The translations under genes and the position numbers were made by a program. From positions 32,830,392 to 32,894,391 of the forward strand of contig CM070591.1 of NCBI GenBank assembly GCA_036346355.1: a DNA stretch of 64,000 bases. Reading direction: 5' to 3'. The notes under the pieces are model-generated. The model saw nothing but the letters and a program-made list of their open reading frames with translations. It was not told the DNA's origin and made no database searches. Source of the DNA: Rhipidocladum racemiflorum (taxonomy: Eukaryota; Streptophyta; Magnoliopsida; Poales; Poaceae). Each line of letters opens with the position of its first letter. Position 1 is the first letter of the stretch. Below, in pieces: positions 44,780 to 54,348 of this stretch.

Positions 44780-45005
44780 TGATCCGAAGGACCATATGAA
44801 GGTCTATTCATATTTGTGATGAGTATTTAACTTTATTTGAATATAACTTCCTTTGGTTTGAGTTTGAAGTTGAATTGTATTTTGAAATGAAGTAATTTGT
44901 GTTTTGTCAGCTAAAAGCGGTACTACCGGCCTGATGAGCGGTAGTGCCAGCTTGTCGGAGCTACCGGCCGTAGAACGGCGGTAGTTATTTTTCAGAGAGG
45001 TTATT
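44780..45005. other. Spacer with CGGTAG/CTACCG repeats
   Basis: No gene. Between 44909 and 44985 several short complementary motifs recur (CTACCGGCC, GCGGTAGT, ACTACCGGCC), forming imperfect palindromes that resemble ends of a decayed DNA transposon. The segment ends at the LTR start at 45006. Confidence 0.4.
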
Positions 45006-46788
45006 TGTAACACCCCGGTATCCTACGTGCCCTGAATGTTACACCCTTAAGTACCAACCAAGTCAAGGCACTAAAAAATTTTAGCAATGCAAACTAACAT
45101 ACTAGTAGGTTGCCGAACTTAACTAAAAATTTCGGCAGCACCTTCCCTGAAACTCGGACATCCACTCAGCAGCCAAACAAAACACAATCAATATGAACAA
45201 TATACATAAAGCAGTTCATGATTTTTAACTAGTCAACATAACTAAATAAGCATATAACATAGAAGAACAAAATACCGCGAACGACAACCATGTCACGAGA
45301 GAGTGGGGCTACAAGGTAAAGACATAACAGTACCAGGGATACAGGAATTTAAACCAACATGCCATCAACTACTTACAGAGCTAACTATTCAAAGGCAAGT
45401 TCTTTAAACATAGCACCACTTCTAAGAGAGATGTTGCAACTAGTCTAACTACATGATAGTCATTGTGAGTGAAATGATGCTAGCCCTTCTCCCAAAATGC
45501 CGCTCTAGAGATACTTAAAATAAAGATATCAAAGAACAAGCGTGAGTTCATACAACTCAGCCAAGTGTATCAAGATAATACAAATGACTTTAAAACAAGA
45601 GATTAATTCAATTGATACATGGTAACACTCTTGCACATGAGAACATCATCATACATAAAATAGAATTCTTTTTAATCATGGAATGCAATATGCATGCTCA
45701 TAATACCCATTTCATAACTAATACCGGTATTGCTAGGTGGCTCACCCGTCGGTGAGTGCCTTCTCATTCCCTTCTAGCCCGTGGAGGGGCCTACCGGAGT
45801 ATGACTTTCATGCCTCACTACGTGTGAGACATAGAGACCCACTCGGGACACCTCTTCTATTATGTACGTACATATGCAAATGAGATGAATTAAAGTGCAC
45901 ATTACATTATCATCATCGTAATATTTCCATAAGCATTCACATAAACTTTAGATTCATGCACTTAGCATTTGCATCAATACAAGCACCCTCATAATCATAA
46001 GCATAATCATATTTGAAATCATCAACATAATCAAGATCACTAGCAAGGCAAACCATACAATATCCCTCTAGCAATAATCTACGTGATACACTTGCCTCTA
46101 ACTGCGTGGAGCGGAGTGGTGCGAGGATGAGGCCACTACCGGTGTCACTCCTCCTAGAAAAAAAAGCAGTTGCACACACATACTCAAAAACTATATAGAT
46201 TACAACATCACACAACACTTCTACATCCCATCTCGAAACAGCTCCAAATCCCAACAATTAGAATTCTGGACAGCAGGCGCGCAAATGAGCATATCTGCCA
46301 AATGGCTAAATGAAAAACTGAGTTCTTATGCTCTAAATAACCACAAGAGGATAATCTACAATTATTATACATCCATACATGCAGGAGATGCCTCAATAAT
46401 TCCCAGCTCAGCAAAGAACAGAGACCATCAACTACTCAGTCAAATATGGATAGCCTCCACTAAAACTGGCATATCTCCCAAACGGCTTGGCCAAAAATTG
46501 AGTTCTTGTGCTCTAGTGAAACTTAAGAATACGAGCTACAACTTTATCTACAGACAAAGATTCAGGAGATGCTTCTAAATGCCTCAAATGGCACTCTGAA
46601 TCTCAATTCAAATTTATGAACTTCCAGCAGATTTACATTTCACGACAGTATAGTTCAAAATAGCATAACTTTTGATTCATGAATCCAAATCAAGCAAACA
46701 AAGACATTTTCTTAATCTACAGAAAATTTCCTAACTTTCTCTAGGCAAGTAGAAATTCTAAATCAATATGCATCTAGCCCTAAACAGT
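45006..46788 (-). mobile_element. Truncated Gypsy-type LTR, minus orientation
   Basis: The plus strand begins TGTAACACCCCGG, and its first ~200 bp match the reverse complement of the end of the solo LTR at 15391 (shared GCCTGAATGTTAC-like and TTTCGGCAGCACC segments). The GAACTCACC motif region is also present in reverse (GAGTTCATACAACTCAGCC near 45546). It is therefore a member of a related LTR family in inverted orientation. The other end is missing: near 46788 the sequence changes to Copia RT. No coding sequence inside. Confidence 0.7.
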
Positions 46789-48028
46789 AGTTCAACATCT
46801 GCCTCTCCCAAGTCTTTCATATCAAAGCATCGAGATAAGAAAGTTTTGACCTTGTCAATTGCAGCAGTGTTTGTCCCAAATATAAGTATGTCATCAATAT
46901 ACAAACACAAAATCACACCTTAACCCCCACCATAACGATAATATACACACTTATCTGCCTCATTAACAACAAAACCAGCAGATATCAAAATTTTATCAAA
47001 CTTTTCATGTCATTGCTTAGGTGCTTGCTTTAGGCCATACAAGGATTTTAATAATTTGCACACTTTATTTTCCTGTCTAGTAATCATATAACCATCTGGT
47101 TGCTCCATATAGATTTTTTCCTCCAACTCTCCATTAAGAAAAGCTATCTTTACATCCATTTGATGGATGTGTAGACCATGGGAAGTAGCTAATGCAATGA
47201 GCACTCTAATGGTGGTTAATCTAGCAATAGGAGAATAAGTATCAAAATAATCCTCTCCTTCTTTCTGGGTATAACCCTTGGCCACAAGTCTTGCTTGTAC
47301 TTATCAACAGTACCATCGGCCCTTATTTCCTTTTTGAAAACCCACTTGCATCCAACAGGTTTGCACCCACTAGGACGATCAGTGATCTCCCAAGTCTCAT
47401 TAGCCATGATGGAATCTATCTCGCTACGGACCGCCTCTTTCCAATACTTAGCATGAGGTAATGCATAAGCCTCTAAAAGAGTTTTTGGCACATTATCCAC
47501 GAGGTACACAATAAAATCATGGCCAAGGTTTTTTTCAATCCTTTGTCGCTTGCTCCTACGAGGAGCCTCTGCGACTAAATTATTATCCTCATTAATATCT
47601 TCTACTAGTAGTGTATCACTCATTTGTTCAGAATTAGCGGTAGATTCAGAATTATTATTATTTTTTGTTTGAGTATTCTCAATTCGTGAAGTACTACTTG
47701 GTGGTCTCATAGGATAAATATCCTCAAAGAATGAAACATCTCTGGACTCCATTATTATGTTAACAATAATCTCAGGAGTTTATGATTTTACTACTAAAAA
47801 TCTATAGGGCGTACTGTTACGTGCATATCCCAGAAAAATGCAATCAATTATTTTAGGTCCAAGCTTTCTCTTTTTCTGTAATGGTATATTGACTTTTGCC
47901 AAACACCCCCATGTTCGTAGAAAATTGACATTGGGCTTTCTCCCCTTCCATCCCTCATACGGAGTAATCTTACACTTTTTTGTGATTACTTTGTTTAGGA
48001 CAAAAGTTGCTGTCAATATAGCTTCTTC
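46789..48028 (-). pseudogene. Copia element C2: integrase C-terminus and RT (minus)
   Basis: Minus-strand Ty1/Copia pol. Reading from 48028 downwards: EEAILTATFVLNKVITKKC (integrase end) and GCLAKVNIPLQKKRKLGPK; then the linker with APRRSKRQRIEKNLG; then RT starting near 47450 (KYWKEAVRSEIDSIMANETW, GCKWVFKKEIRADGTV), a frameshift near 47285, MAKGYTQKEGEDYFDTYSPI and DVKIAFLNGELEEKIYMEQP, LKSLYGLKQAPKQ near 47015, and finally DMKDLGEADV at the truncated end near 46790. RNase H and the 3' LTR are absent. Several stops make it non-functional. Confidence 0.88.
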
Positions 48029-48352
48029 CACTACAGGATAGAAGTCCTAAAGAGGTAGACAGAATAAGCCTCAAAAATAGCAAAGTCAACCTCAGAAGAC
48101 ATTCTGAGGCAGGCGATGCTTGCCTCAGGTATCCCAATCGCAAAAAGTATTCCAAGGCTAACAGACTGCCTCGAAAAGCTTCTGAGGCTAAATTGCTTGC
48201 CTCAAATGAGCTCCATGGTAAGTATTCTGTGGCTAACAGACTGCCTCGGAAACCTTCTGAGACCAACACTTTGCCTCAAAATATAATTTTGAGACAAATA
48301 ACTATTATCAACTTCGGAAACTCTGCCTCCAAATCCTTACCATCCTGTAGTG
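48029..48352. mobile_element. CACTA-like miniature element in Copia integrase
   Basis: A 324-bp insertion bounded by perfect 11-bp terminal inverted repeats CACTACAGGAT...ATCCTGTAGTG. It interrupts the integrase frame exactly where the Copia protein should read MPKMWWEEAILTATF. A 3-bp duplication (TTC on the plus strand) is plausible, with two extra bases (AA) at the right side. The interior holds many TGCCTC/GAGGCA motifs in both orientations, like the subterminal repeats of CACTA (En/Spm) transposons. No transposase is encoded, so it would depend on an autonomous partner. Confidence 0.82.
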
Positions 48353-50131
48353 AATTCCCACCACATTTTAGGCATACCGTCACTCTCTAACATGGCATTC
48401 ATCAAGTCTGTGAGTGTTCGATTTTTCCTCTCAGCTACCCTATTTGATTGGAGAGAATATGATGGTGTAACTTCATAGATTATACCATGCTCAGAACAGA
48501 ACTAGAAGAATTCATGAGAGATATACTCTCCTCCACGATCAGACCTTAGTCCTTTAATTTTCTTTTCTAGTTGGTTTTCAACCTCTCAGCCTTATAGATT
48601 TTGAATTAGTTTAAAACTTTATCCTTTGTTTTCAGCAAATACACATAACAATAACGTCTTGCATCATCTATAAGAGTTAGAAAGTATCTTTTGCCTCCTT
48701 TTGTCAACAATCCATTCATCTCACAAAGGTCAGAATGGACAAGATCTAATGGTGCCCAGTTCTTTTCTTCCTCTAATCCTTTAAAGGGTTTTCTAGGTTG
48801 TTTTGCTTGCACACAAGATTGACACTTTGATCCCTTGATAATATCATATTTTGGAATTAACTCAAATATGGACATTCGAGCAATGCTATCAAAACCAATA
48901 TGACAAAATCGAGAATGCCAAATATCGACATCACATTTATTCAAACCAGTTGCAATATTCATATTATAGCAAGACTCTAGAGTACTTAGGCGGAACAAGC
49001 CTTCGCTCTCATAGCCTTTCCCAACAAAGTTCCCAAACTTAGATAATACAACTTTATTTGACTCAAATACTAGCTTGTAACCATCCCTGCATAGGAGAGA
49101 ACCACTAATGATGTTCTTTTTTATTGTTGGCGCATGCTGCACGTTCTTCAAGTGGACAATCTTCCCTGAAGTAAGCCTCAGATCCACCGTGCCAACAACA
49201 AGAATAGAAGCATGCGACCTATTCCCAATTAGGACGGAGGAAGCCCTGGCTGCTTGATAAGAAGAAAACAAGGAAACATCAGAACACACGTGAAAATTAG
49301 CACCAGTATCAACCCACCAATCAGTGGTTTGACATGCTGAAAAAATAACAAGAGAATTACCATACCCTCCTGAAGTTAAGGCCTCGCCTATGGTCACGTT
49401 GGTATTTTTCTTACCCTGTTCATTTGTCCAGTTTTTGCGATAGCGACAGTCTTTTGCCATATTAATGTCCTTTCTGCACACGAAACAGGTGATGTTCGTC
49501 ATATCCTTTTTCTCAATTTTGTTCTTTTTAAAGCTAGTTGTCTTGTTTGGTTTAGGTACTTTAAAGTTCTTGCCATATGATTTCTTCTCGACGATATTGG
49601 TATTATTCTGATTAGTTATGCTTGGTGTATCTTTTGCTCTTACCTTTTCTTCCACATCAAGGGCTGCAATGAGATCCTCAACAGAAATCTCTTCCCCCTT
49701 GTGCTTTAAGCTAGTGGCAAAATCCTGCCAAGATGAGGGGAGTTTGGCAACAATGCCCGCTGCCACAAACTTAGGAGGCAATGCACAACCCAAATGTGCA
49801 ATCTCGCCAACCAGTAGTTGGAGGTTGTGTGCTTGTGCAACAATCGTCTTAGCGTCATCCATGCTAAAATCAAAGAATTGCTCGCACACGTACAGCCAGC
49901 GACCGGGTTCGGCCTCTTCATACTTCTGGTCAAGTGCATCCCACAACTCAGTGGCAGATGTGTAGTTCATATACACATCATAGAGCTGATCTAACAAAAT
50001 GATAGATATTGTGTGTGGATCACCCACCACAGCCCCAATGACATGAGCCAAAACTTAGCCTTTGTCTGCCATCTACGGAAATTTGCACCAGAAAACCTCT
50101 CAGGTTTCATAGCATCCGAAGTATTAGCCAT
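48353..50131 (-). pseudogene. Copia element C2: gag, protease, integrase (minus)
   Basis: Minus-strand 5' coding half. Start MANTSDAMKPERFSGANFRR at 50131, a frame change near 50040, then a long frame 50051-48606. It contains the gag core (YNSATELWDALDQKY-like), a zinc knuckle with its histidine changed (CFVCRKDINMAKDC), the protease active site WWVDTGANFHVC, the integrase HHCC (WHSRFCHIG, CQSCVQAKQPRKPF) and the first catalytic Asp region (LIDDARRYCYVYLLKT). After 48606 the integrase continues in other frames: GLRSDRGGEYISHEF and RVAERKNRTLTDLMNAML. Interrupted after MPKMWW by the CACTA-like insertion. Confidence 0.88.
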
Positions 50132-50169
50132 TGCTGAATCACAAAATATCACAAATAAGGTTTCTGGAT

Positions 50170-50773
50170 TGTTGGAAATGTGTGTAATATTTTAATTCTA
50201 AATTGTACCAGGAAACAAATATCACAGATAAATAGTGATACACATAGTAAATCTAACAGCAAGCTTCACATTGTACTTCCAAACATATATACTTGAAGAA
50301 GTTGAACGATCACTAACGACTTACAGTTGGGCTTGATGAAGAACAGAACGATGCGCAGAAGAGGTCGTGGAAGAAGTCAAAGTCGAGGAAGCAGCGCAGG
50401 AGCGGTCGCGCAGATGCGCTGCCTAGAAACCTTATTGCCGCCCCGTGCAGGTGAACTCTGTGGAAATGGCTCGGAGATACAGGTCACCCTCCTTCACTGT
50501 GCACGCCGAGGAGGAAGGCCGGCGATGTTTAACAGCTCAACACAACAGTACACTTTTGCAGAGAGGAGCAGGAAGATTGGAGGAATTCAGCGTGTCAAGT
50601 CTGGACGTCTCCAGGTGTTTTTATACACGCGCATCAGTAACTGACGGAGTAATGTCAGTTGAATGCAATAGTTACTAGTAACTGACAGCATAATATCAAT
50701 TAACTCACTAGAAATTGACAGCGTTTATGACACTTACACTAAATTGAAATATATGTTTAATCTCATTTAAACA
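50170..50773 (-). mobile_element. Candidate 5' LTR of Copia C2
   Basis: On the plus strand it starts TGTTGGAAATGTG and ends CTCATTTAAACA, so it has the TG...CA form with short complementary tips. It lies 38 bp upstream (minus orientation) of the gag start. A TATA box (TGTATAAAAACACC on the minus strand) is near 50617. No initiator-Met primer-binding site is recognisable in the 38-bp gap, and there is no second LTR to compare, so the boundaries are tentative. The Arg-rich open frame at 50327 lies inside it and is not called. Confidence 0.5.
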
Positions 50774-51011
50774 GAATGACTAGAGAGATAATTGTAAGAT
50801 TCAGCAAAATAAAAGGTGAACTCGTCGCAAGTCACAAGTCACGAGGATTTTCATGCGAAAATACGCGAATACGCGCACGCGTGCACACGTGTGTTTAGCC
50901 AGTATTCACCATATGCCATCCACATGCCAAGTGTCACATTAATCAAGAGGTGGCAAAGACTCCACCTTTTAAATTTCCCTTCTTCCACTTGGCTAGGCAA
51001 TATGGTACTAA

Positions 51012-51248
51012 GGCCCCGTTTGACAACTTGGAACCGGATCTTTCTACTAGATTCTGTAAGAAACACAACCAAACATGCTAAAGCTCGGAACGATTCTCCT
51101 CAGAACGTTTCTTCTTTTTCCACTCTGTTGTTGAATCGGTCTCAACCTCGTTCCACCTGATTCACAGAATCCTACCTGAAACGTTTCTATCAAGAATCTG
51201 GAACCGTTTTTGTTTCTACTAGAATCTGGAACCGTACCAAACAGGGTC
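51012..51248. mobile_element. Tourist-like (PIF/Harbinger) MITE
   Basis: 237 bp flanked by TAA on both sides (51009-51011 and 51249-51251). Terminal inverted repeats are GGCCCCGTTTG at the left and CAAACAGGGTC at the right (two mismatches). A subterminal ...TTGGAACCGGATC / GAATCTGGAACCG symmetry is also seen. The 3-bp TAA duplication fits the PIF/Harbinger superfamily. Non-coding. Confidence 0.75.
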
Positions 51249-51355
51249 TAAATCATACATGCTATGGAATTAAAGGAAATGGACCACCCATAGACCAATT
51301 TCTAACATTTACGTTGTATATTATTTTAATTTGACAAGCATGTAAAAAAATAAAG

Positions 51356-51360
<5 letters not shown>

Positions 51361-51398
<38 letters not shown>

Positions 51399-51783
51399 CC
51401 TATATGGCAGCATATTTGGTGCAAACCCCCTCTACCGTGAAAACTCCGTGTAAAATTTTTGAAAAATTCTCAAAAAATTACCATGCATAGGGAAGGTGTA
51501 GTTCTACAAACCTGTAAAATTTGAAGACAAAACTCAATAGCATTTGGAAAATATAAAAAAGACAAATTCAGTATGAATAGTGTTTTTTCACTGTTTACCA
51601 CTATTCATTTTGCAATTTGTCTTTTTCATATCTTTCAAATGCAATCGAGTTTTATCTTCAAATTTTACAGGGTTGTAGAGCCACACCTCCCCTATGTATG
51701 GTAATTTTTTGAGAATTTTTCAAAAAATTTACATATGGTTTTCACGGAGTTTTCACGGTAGAAAGAGTTTGCACCAAATATGC

Positions 51784-51842
<59 letters not shown>
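51361..51842. mobile_element. Micron-like foldback element flanked by (TA)n
   Basis: A ~380-bp core (51407-51786) begins GCAGCATATTTGGTGCAAAC and ends with its exact complement GTTTGCACCAAATATGCTGC. Inverted similarity extends far inward: ACGGAGTTTTCACGGTAGA against CTACCGTGAAAACTCCGT, and GACAAATTC against a GACAAATTG-type arm around a centre near 51590. Both sides are TA microsatellites (51361-51391 and about 51787-51842). This architecture matches the Micron MITE-like family described in rice. Open frames of Ile-Tyr repeats here are microsatellite artefacts. Confidence 0.72.
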
Positions 51843-51848
<6 letters not shown>

Positions 51849-51923
51849 ATATATCGGTATTTTTAGAAAAATAGCGAATTCCATATTGACGATGTGTTGA
51901 TGTATTGGTGCCCTTGCATCATA

Positions 51924-53694
51924 GAGAAATGTGTGCCGTGCCATAAATTGCCTTGTCATGCACGGAATTATTTGTGATGAATTTTTTATTGATATATCAA
52001 GGAGGACACGTTGCAAAGTCATACGGAGTCACAACAACAAAGTCTTTCTGAGTCACTCTCATTCCTGTATTCTTATCTCTCGTCTTCACAAACTATTGGT
52101 GCTACTTTTGATTTCAATCAGCCAGTACCTTAGAAATGTCAAAAATGGTGAACTTCGAGCGCACACATGGATTTTTCTCCTGAGTGATTCCTCCTAGACC
52201 TGCGACTAGAGAAAATTACCATGGCGGAGGCCATCTTCTTGGCGGTCGTCGGCGATATGGTTGGTAGAGTGATATCCCTTCTCGCCGGCCGTTTCAGTGG
52301 CCAACGGAGCACCGAAGCCAAGCTACGAAAGATATGCCATCTTCTGATCAAGATTCACAGCGTGGTGGAGGAGGCCAAAGGGAGGCAGATCACAAACCAT
52401 GGCACCCTCGAGTGGCTCTCGGAGCTCATCGACAGCACGTACCGAGGCCGTTACCTGCTCGACACAATCGGATGCCTGGAGCATGACCTAGAAGACGAGC
52501 ATGATGACAAGGTAGTCGCCCAACCTTTCTCCCTATCCTTGTTTAATCCCGCCAAGCGCTTGCGAGTTGCCGCGTGCACTGTCACGAGCTTGTTGTCTCG
52601 CCATGATATCGGCGCTGATGAGATTGACAGGGTGTTAGAGAGCTTGCAAAGCTTATCTGGCGATATCAAGGAGTTCATCATGCTCCTGCAAAGCTGCCAG
52701 CACATCCACCACCCTCTGCCAACGAATATTTTCGTCGACGGTCAGATGTTTGGCCGGCATGTCGAAAAAGAGAGGATCATCAACTTCTTGCTGCACGACG
52801 ACGGTCGATCAACAGGAAAATTGGACGTGCTTCCGGTTGTTGGCGACATCGGGGTTGGGAAGACCACCCTGGTGCAGCACGTCTGCGATGATGCCAGGGT
52901 GCGCAACCACTTCCCAATAATCATGCTGTTTAATTTTTCATGCACTTATGCTACGGCGATGAGTGAAGCAACGGTTGTTCTACGGGCCAAGCATGTCATT
53001 GGAGACGCTGGAAATCTTATTGAGCCACTGCATGTACTCAAGGAGAATTTTCGCAATAAGAGGTTCCTGATGGTATTTGAGGATGTCGACATGCGCAAGA
53101 AGCAGATGCTGGAAGAGCTCTTGCCGAGCTTGAGGCGGGGTGAACAGGGGAGCAAGGTCATAGTCACCACCAACAATAGGCATGTCGCGAGCATCGGAAC
53201 AGTTGATCAAATCAAGCTGAAGGTTCTGCCCCAATCTGAGTATTGGTTCTTCTTTAAAGCGCATGCATTTGCTGGCAGAGATGTCGAGGAGAACCCGAGG
53301 CTTGTAGCGGCGGGCAAAGCGATCGCAAGGAAGCTAAATGGGTCATTCTTCGGCGCGAAGATCGTCGGAGAGGTGCTGAAAGCCCATCCAAATCCCCAAT
53401 TCTGGTGCAAGGTCCTGAGAAGCATTATAGGGGGGTTGTCGCTGCTGGGGGATGGCCTTGGGTACATGGCAGATTTGGCAGAGAATTTGCTTCCAAGTCA
53501 TTTAAGGGTGTGTCAGGTGACCATCTCTAAGAAGGATCCGTTTTCCTATGCGAGAGGATTGGACAGGTTGCGGGATCTGTGTCGGCCAAGTATTAATGGT
53601 AGTGAGATCTGTTCGGCAGATGTTGTCTGTTCTGCCAAAGTATTGCTGTGCAAGTCAGTGCTTCCCCACTACTCTTTGTACTACACTGCGGATT
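51924..53694 (+). repeat. NLR duplication block, copy 2
   Basis: Second copy of the 42452-44235 block in direct orientation, offset by about 9.47 kb. The homology starts at GAGAAATGTGTGCC, 82 bp after the TA microsatellite, and ends in the sequence ACTACACTGCGGAT. Confidence 0.88.
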
Positions 53695-53792
53695 GCTCTA
53701 CAGACTCAGCAAACAGTTGCTCAAATCTTAGTTTTTTCTTACTCCCTCCGATTGGAAATGTAAAGGGTTTTAGGTCTCTATACTATTTGTAA
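52221..53792 (+). CDS. CC-NB protein without LRR (NLR copy 2)
   Basis: 523-codon intronless frame starting MAEAIFLAVVGDMVGRVISL. Domains and motifs match copy 1: coiled-coil region, P-loop GDIGVGKTTL at 208-217, kinase 2 RFLMVFEDVD at 281-290, and RNBS-B near 310. It also lacks GLPLA, MHD and LRRs. Residues from about 36 to 391 are identical to copy 1. The tail differs and the reading frame runs into a Stowaway MITE at 53742, which encodes about the last 16 residues and the stop. Residues before that (SNLSFFLLP) are also lineage specific. The ATG context ATTACCATGGCGG is good for a plant start and the same in both copies. Truncated NLRs can act as partners or decoys, but this is inference. 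Confidence 0.85.
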   Translation: MAEAIFLAVVGDMVGRVISLLAGRFSGQRSTEAKLRKICHLLIKIHSVVEEAKGRQITNHGTLEWLSELIDSTYRGRYLLDTIGCLEHDLEDEHDDKVVAQPFSLSLFNPAKRLRVAACTVTSLLSRHDIGADEIDRVLESLQSLSGDIKEFIMLLQSCQHIHHPLPTNIFVDGQMFGRHVEKERIINFLLHDDGRSTGKLDVLPVVGDIGVGKTTLVQHVCDDARVRNHFPIIMLFNFSCTYATAMSEATVVLRAKHVIGDAGNLIEPLHVLKENFRNKRFLMVFEDVDMRKKQMLEELLPSLRRGEQGSKVIVTTNNRHVASIGTVDQIKLKVLPQSEYWFFFKAHAFAGRDVEENPRLVAAGKAIARKLNGSFFGAKIVGEVLKAHPNPQFWCKVLRSIIGGLSLLGDGLGYMADLAENLLPSHLRVCQVTISKKDPFSYARGLDRLRDLCRPSINGSEICSADVVCSAKVLLCKSVLPHYSLYYTADCSTDSANSCSNLSFFLLPPIGNVKGFRSLYYL

Positions 53793-54005
53793 AATATAAG
53801 GGGTTCTAGCATCCCAAGGCTAAATTTAACCATTTCTTCCAGTTTTGCCCTTGTTCCATTTATTACCCTTGTACAATTTTCCATGTCTTTTTTATGCGAA
53901 CGTGCTCTTTAATGAACAATAACTAAGGGTATTTTAGTCTATTCACCAAGCTTCTAAATATGTGTGCACAATGCTAAAACCCCTTACATTTCCAATCGGA
54001 GGGAG
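53742..54005. mobile_element. Stowaway MITE at the 3' end of NLR copy 2
   Basis: 264 bp with long terminal inverted repeats CTCCCTCCGATTGGAAATGT at the left and the complementary sequence ending GATCGGAGGGAG-like (ATCGGAGGGAG) at the right, flanked by TA on both sides (53740-53741 and 54006-54007). The CTCCCTCCG terminus and TA duplication are diagnostic of Stowaway (Tc1/mariner). Inverted similarity extends inward about 35 bp (GGGGTTTTAG / CTAAAACCCC). Non-coding in itself, but it supplies the stop of NLR copy 2. Confidence 0.92.
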
Positions 54006-54037
54006 TATTAAATAGGGTTAGCATTATGGGAAATTAA

Positions 54038-54267
54038 GAGTGTGCTTGATTGCTTGTACCAAGTGGTATATATATGGATGGTTCAAAAAAAAATCATTCA
54101 TGTATTTGGTTGCTTGAATGAAACTATTCAATCCTGGACCAAGTGATATAAATTTGAAGAATATTTCCTATAGATACTTAACTATTCCATTCACCCAAAA
54201 TAATGGAACCAAATTGTACAAAACCATCCCATCCTATTCAACCTCATCGCATCAACCAAACACACCC
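54038..54267. mobile_element. Tourist-like MITE 2
   Basis: 230 bp flanked by TAA (54035-54037 and 54268-54270). Termini GAGTGTGCTTGATTG and CAACCAAACACACCC are inverted repeats with three mismatches, and ATGGATGGTT / AACCATCC-type subterminal symmetry is present. The TAA duplication suggests PIF/Harbinger. Lies 32 bp after the Stowaway element. Confidence 0.7.
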
Positions 54268-54348
54268 TAAGGCTTGTATGTTCCACTTCTATGTGTCGAT
54301 CTTTGTTTTCTTTTCCTCTGCAAAAAATACTATTCAGAGTTCTACTTT

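Noticed and set aside
50327..50678. Arg-rich open frame (RGRGRSQSRGSS)
   Set aside because: It lies within the candidate 5' LTR of Copia C2 and has no domain support.
51694..52022. Ile-Tyr repeat proteins on both strands
   Set aside because: Translation of the (TA)n microsatellite.
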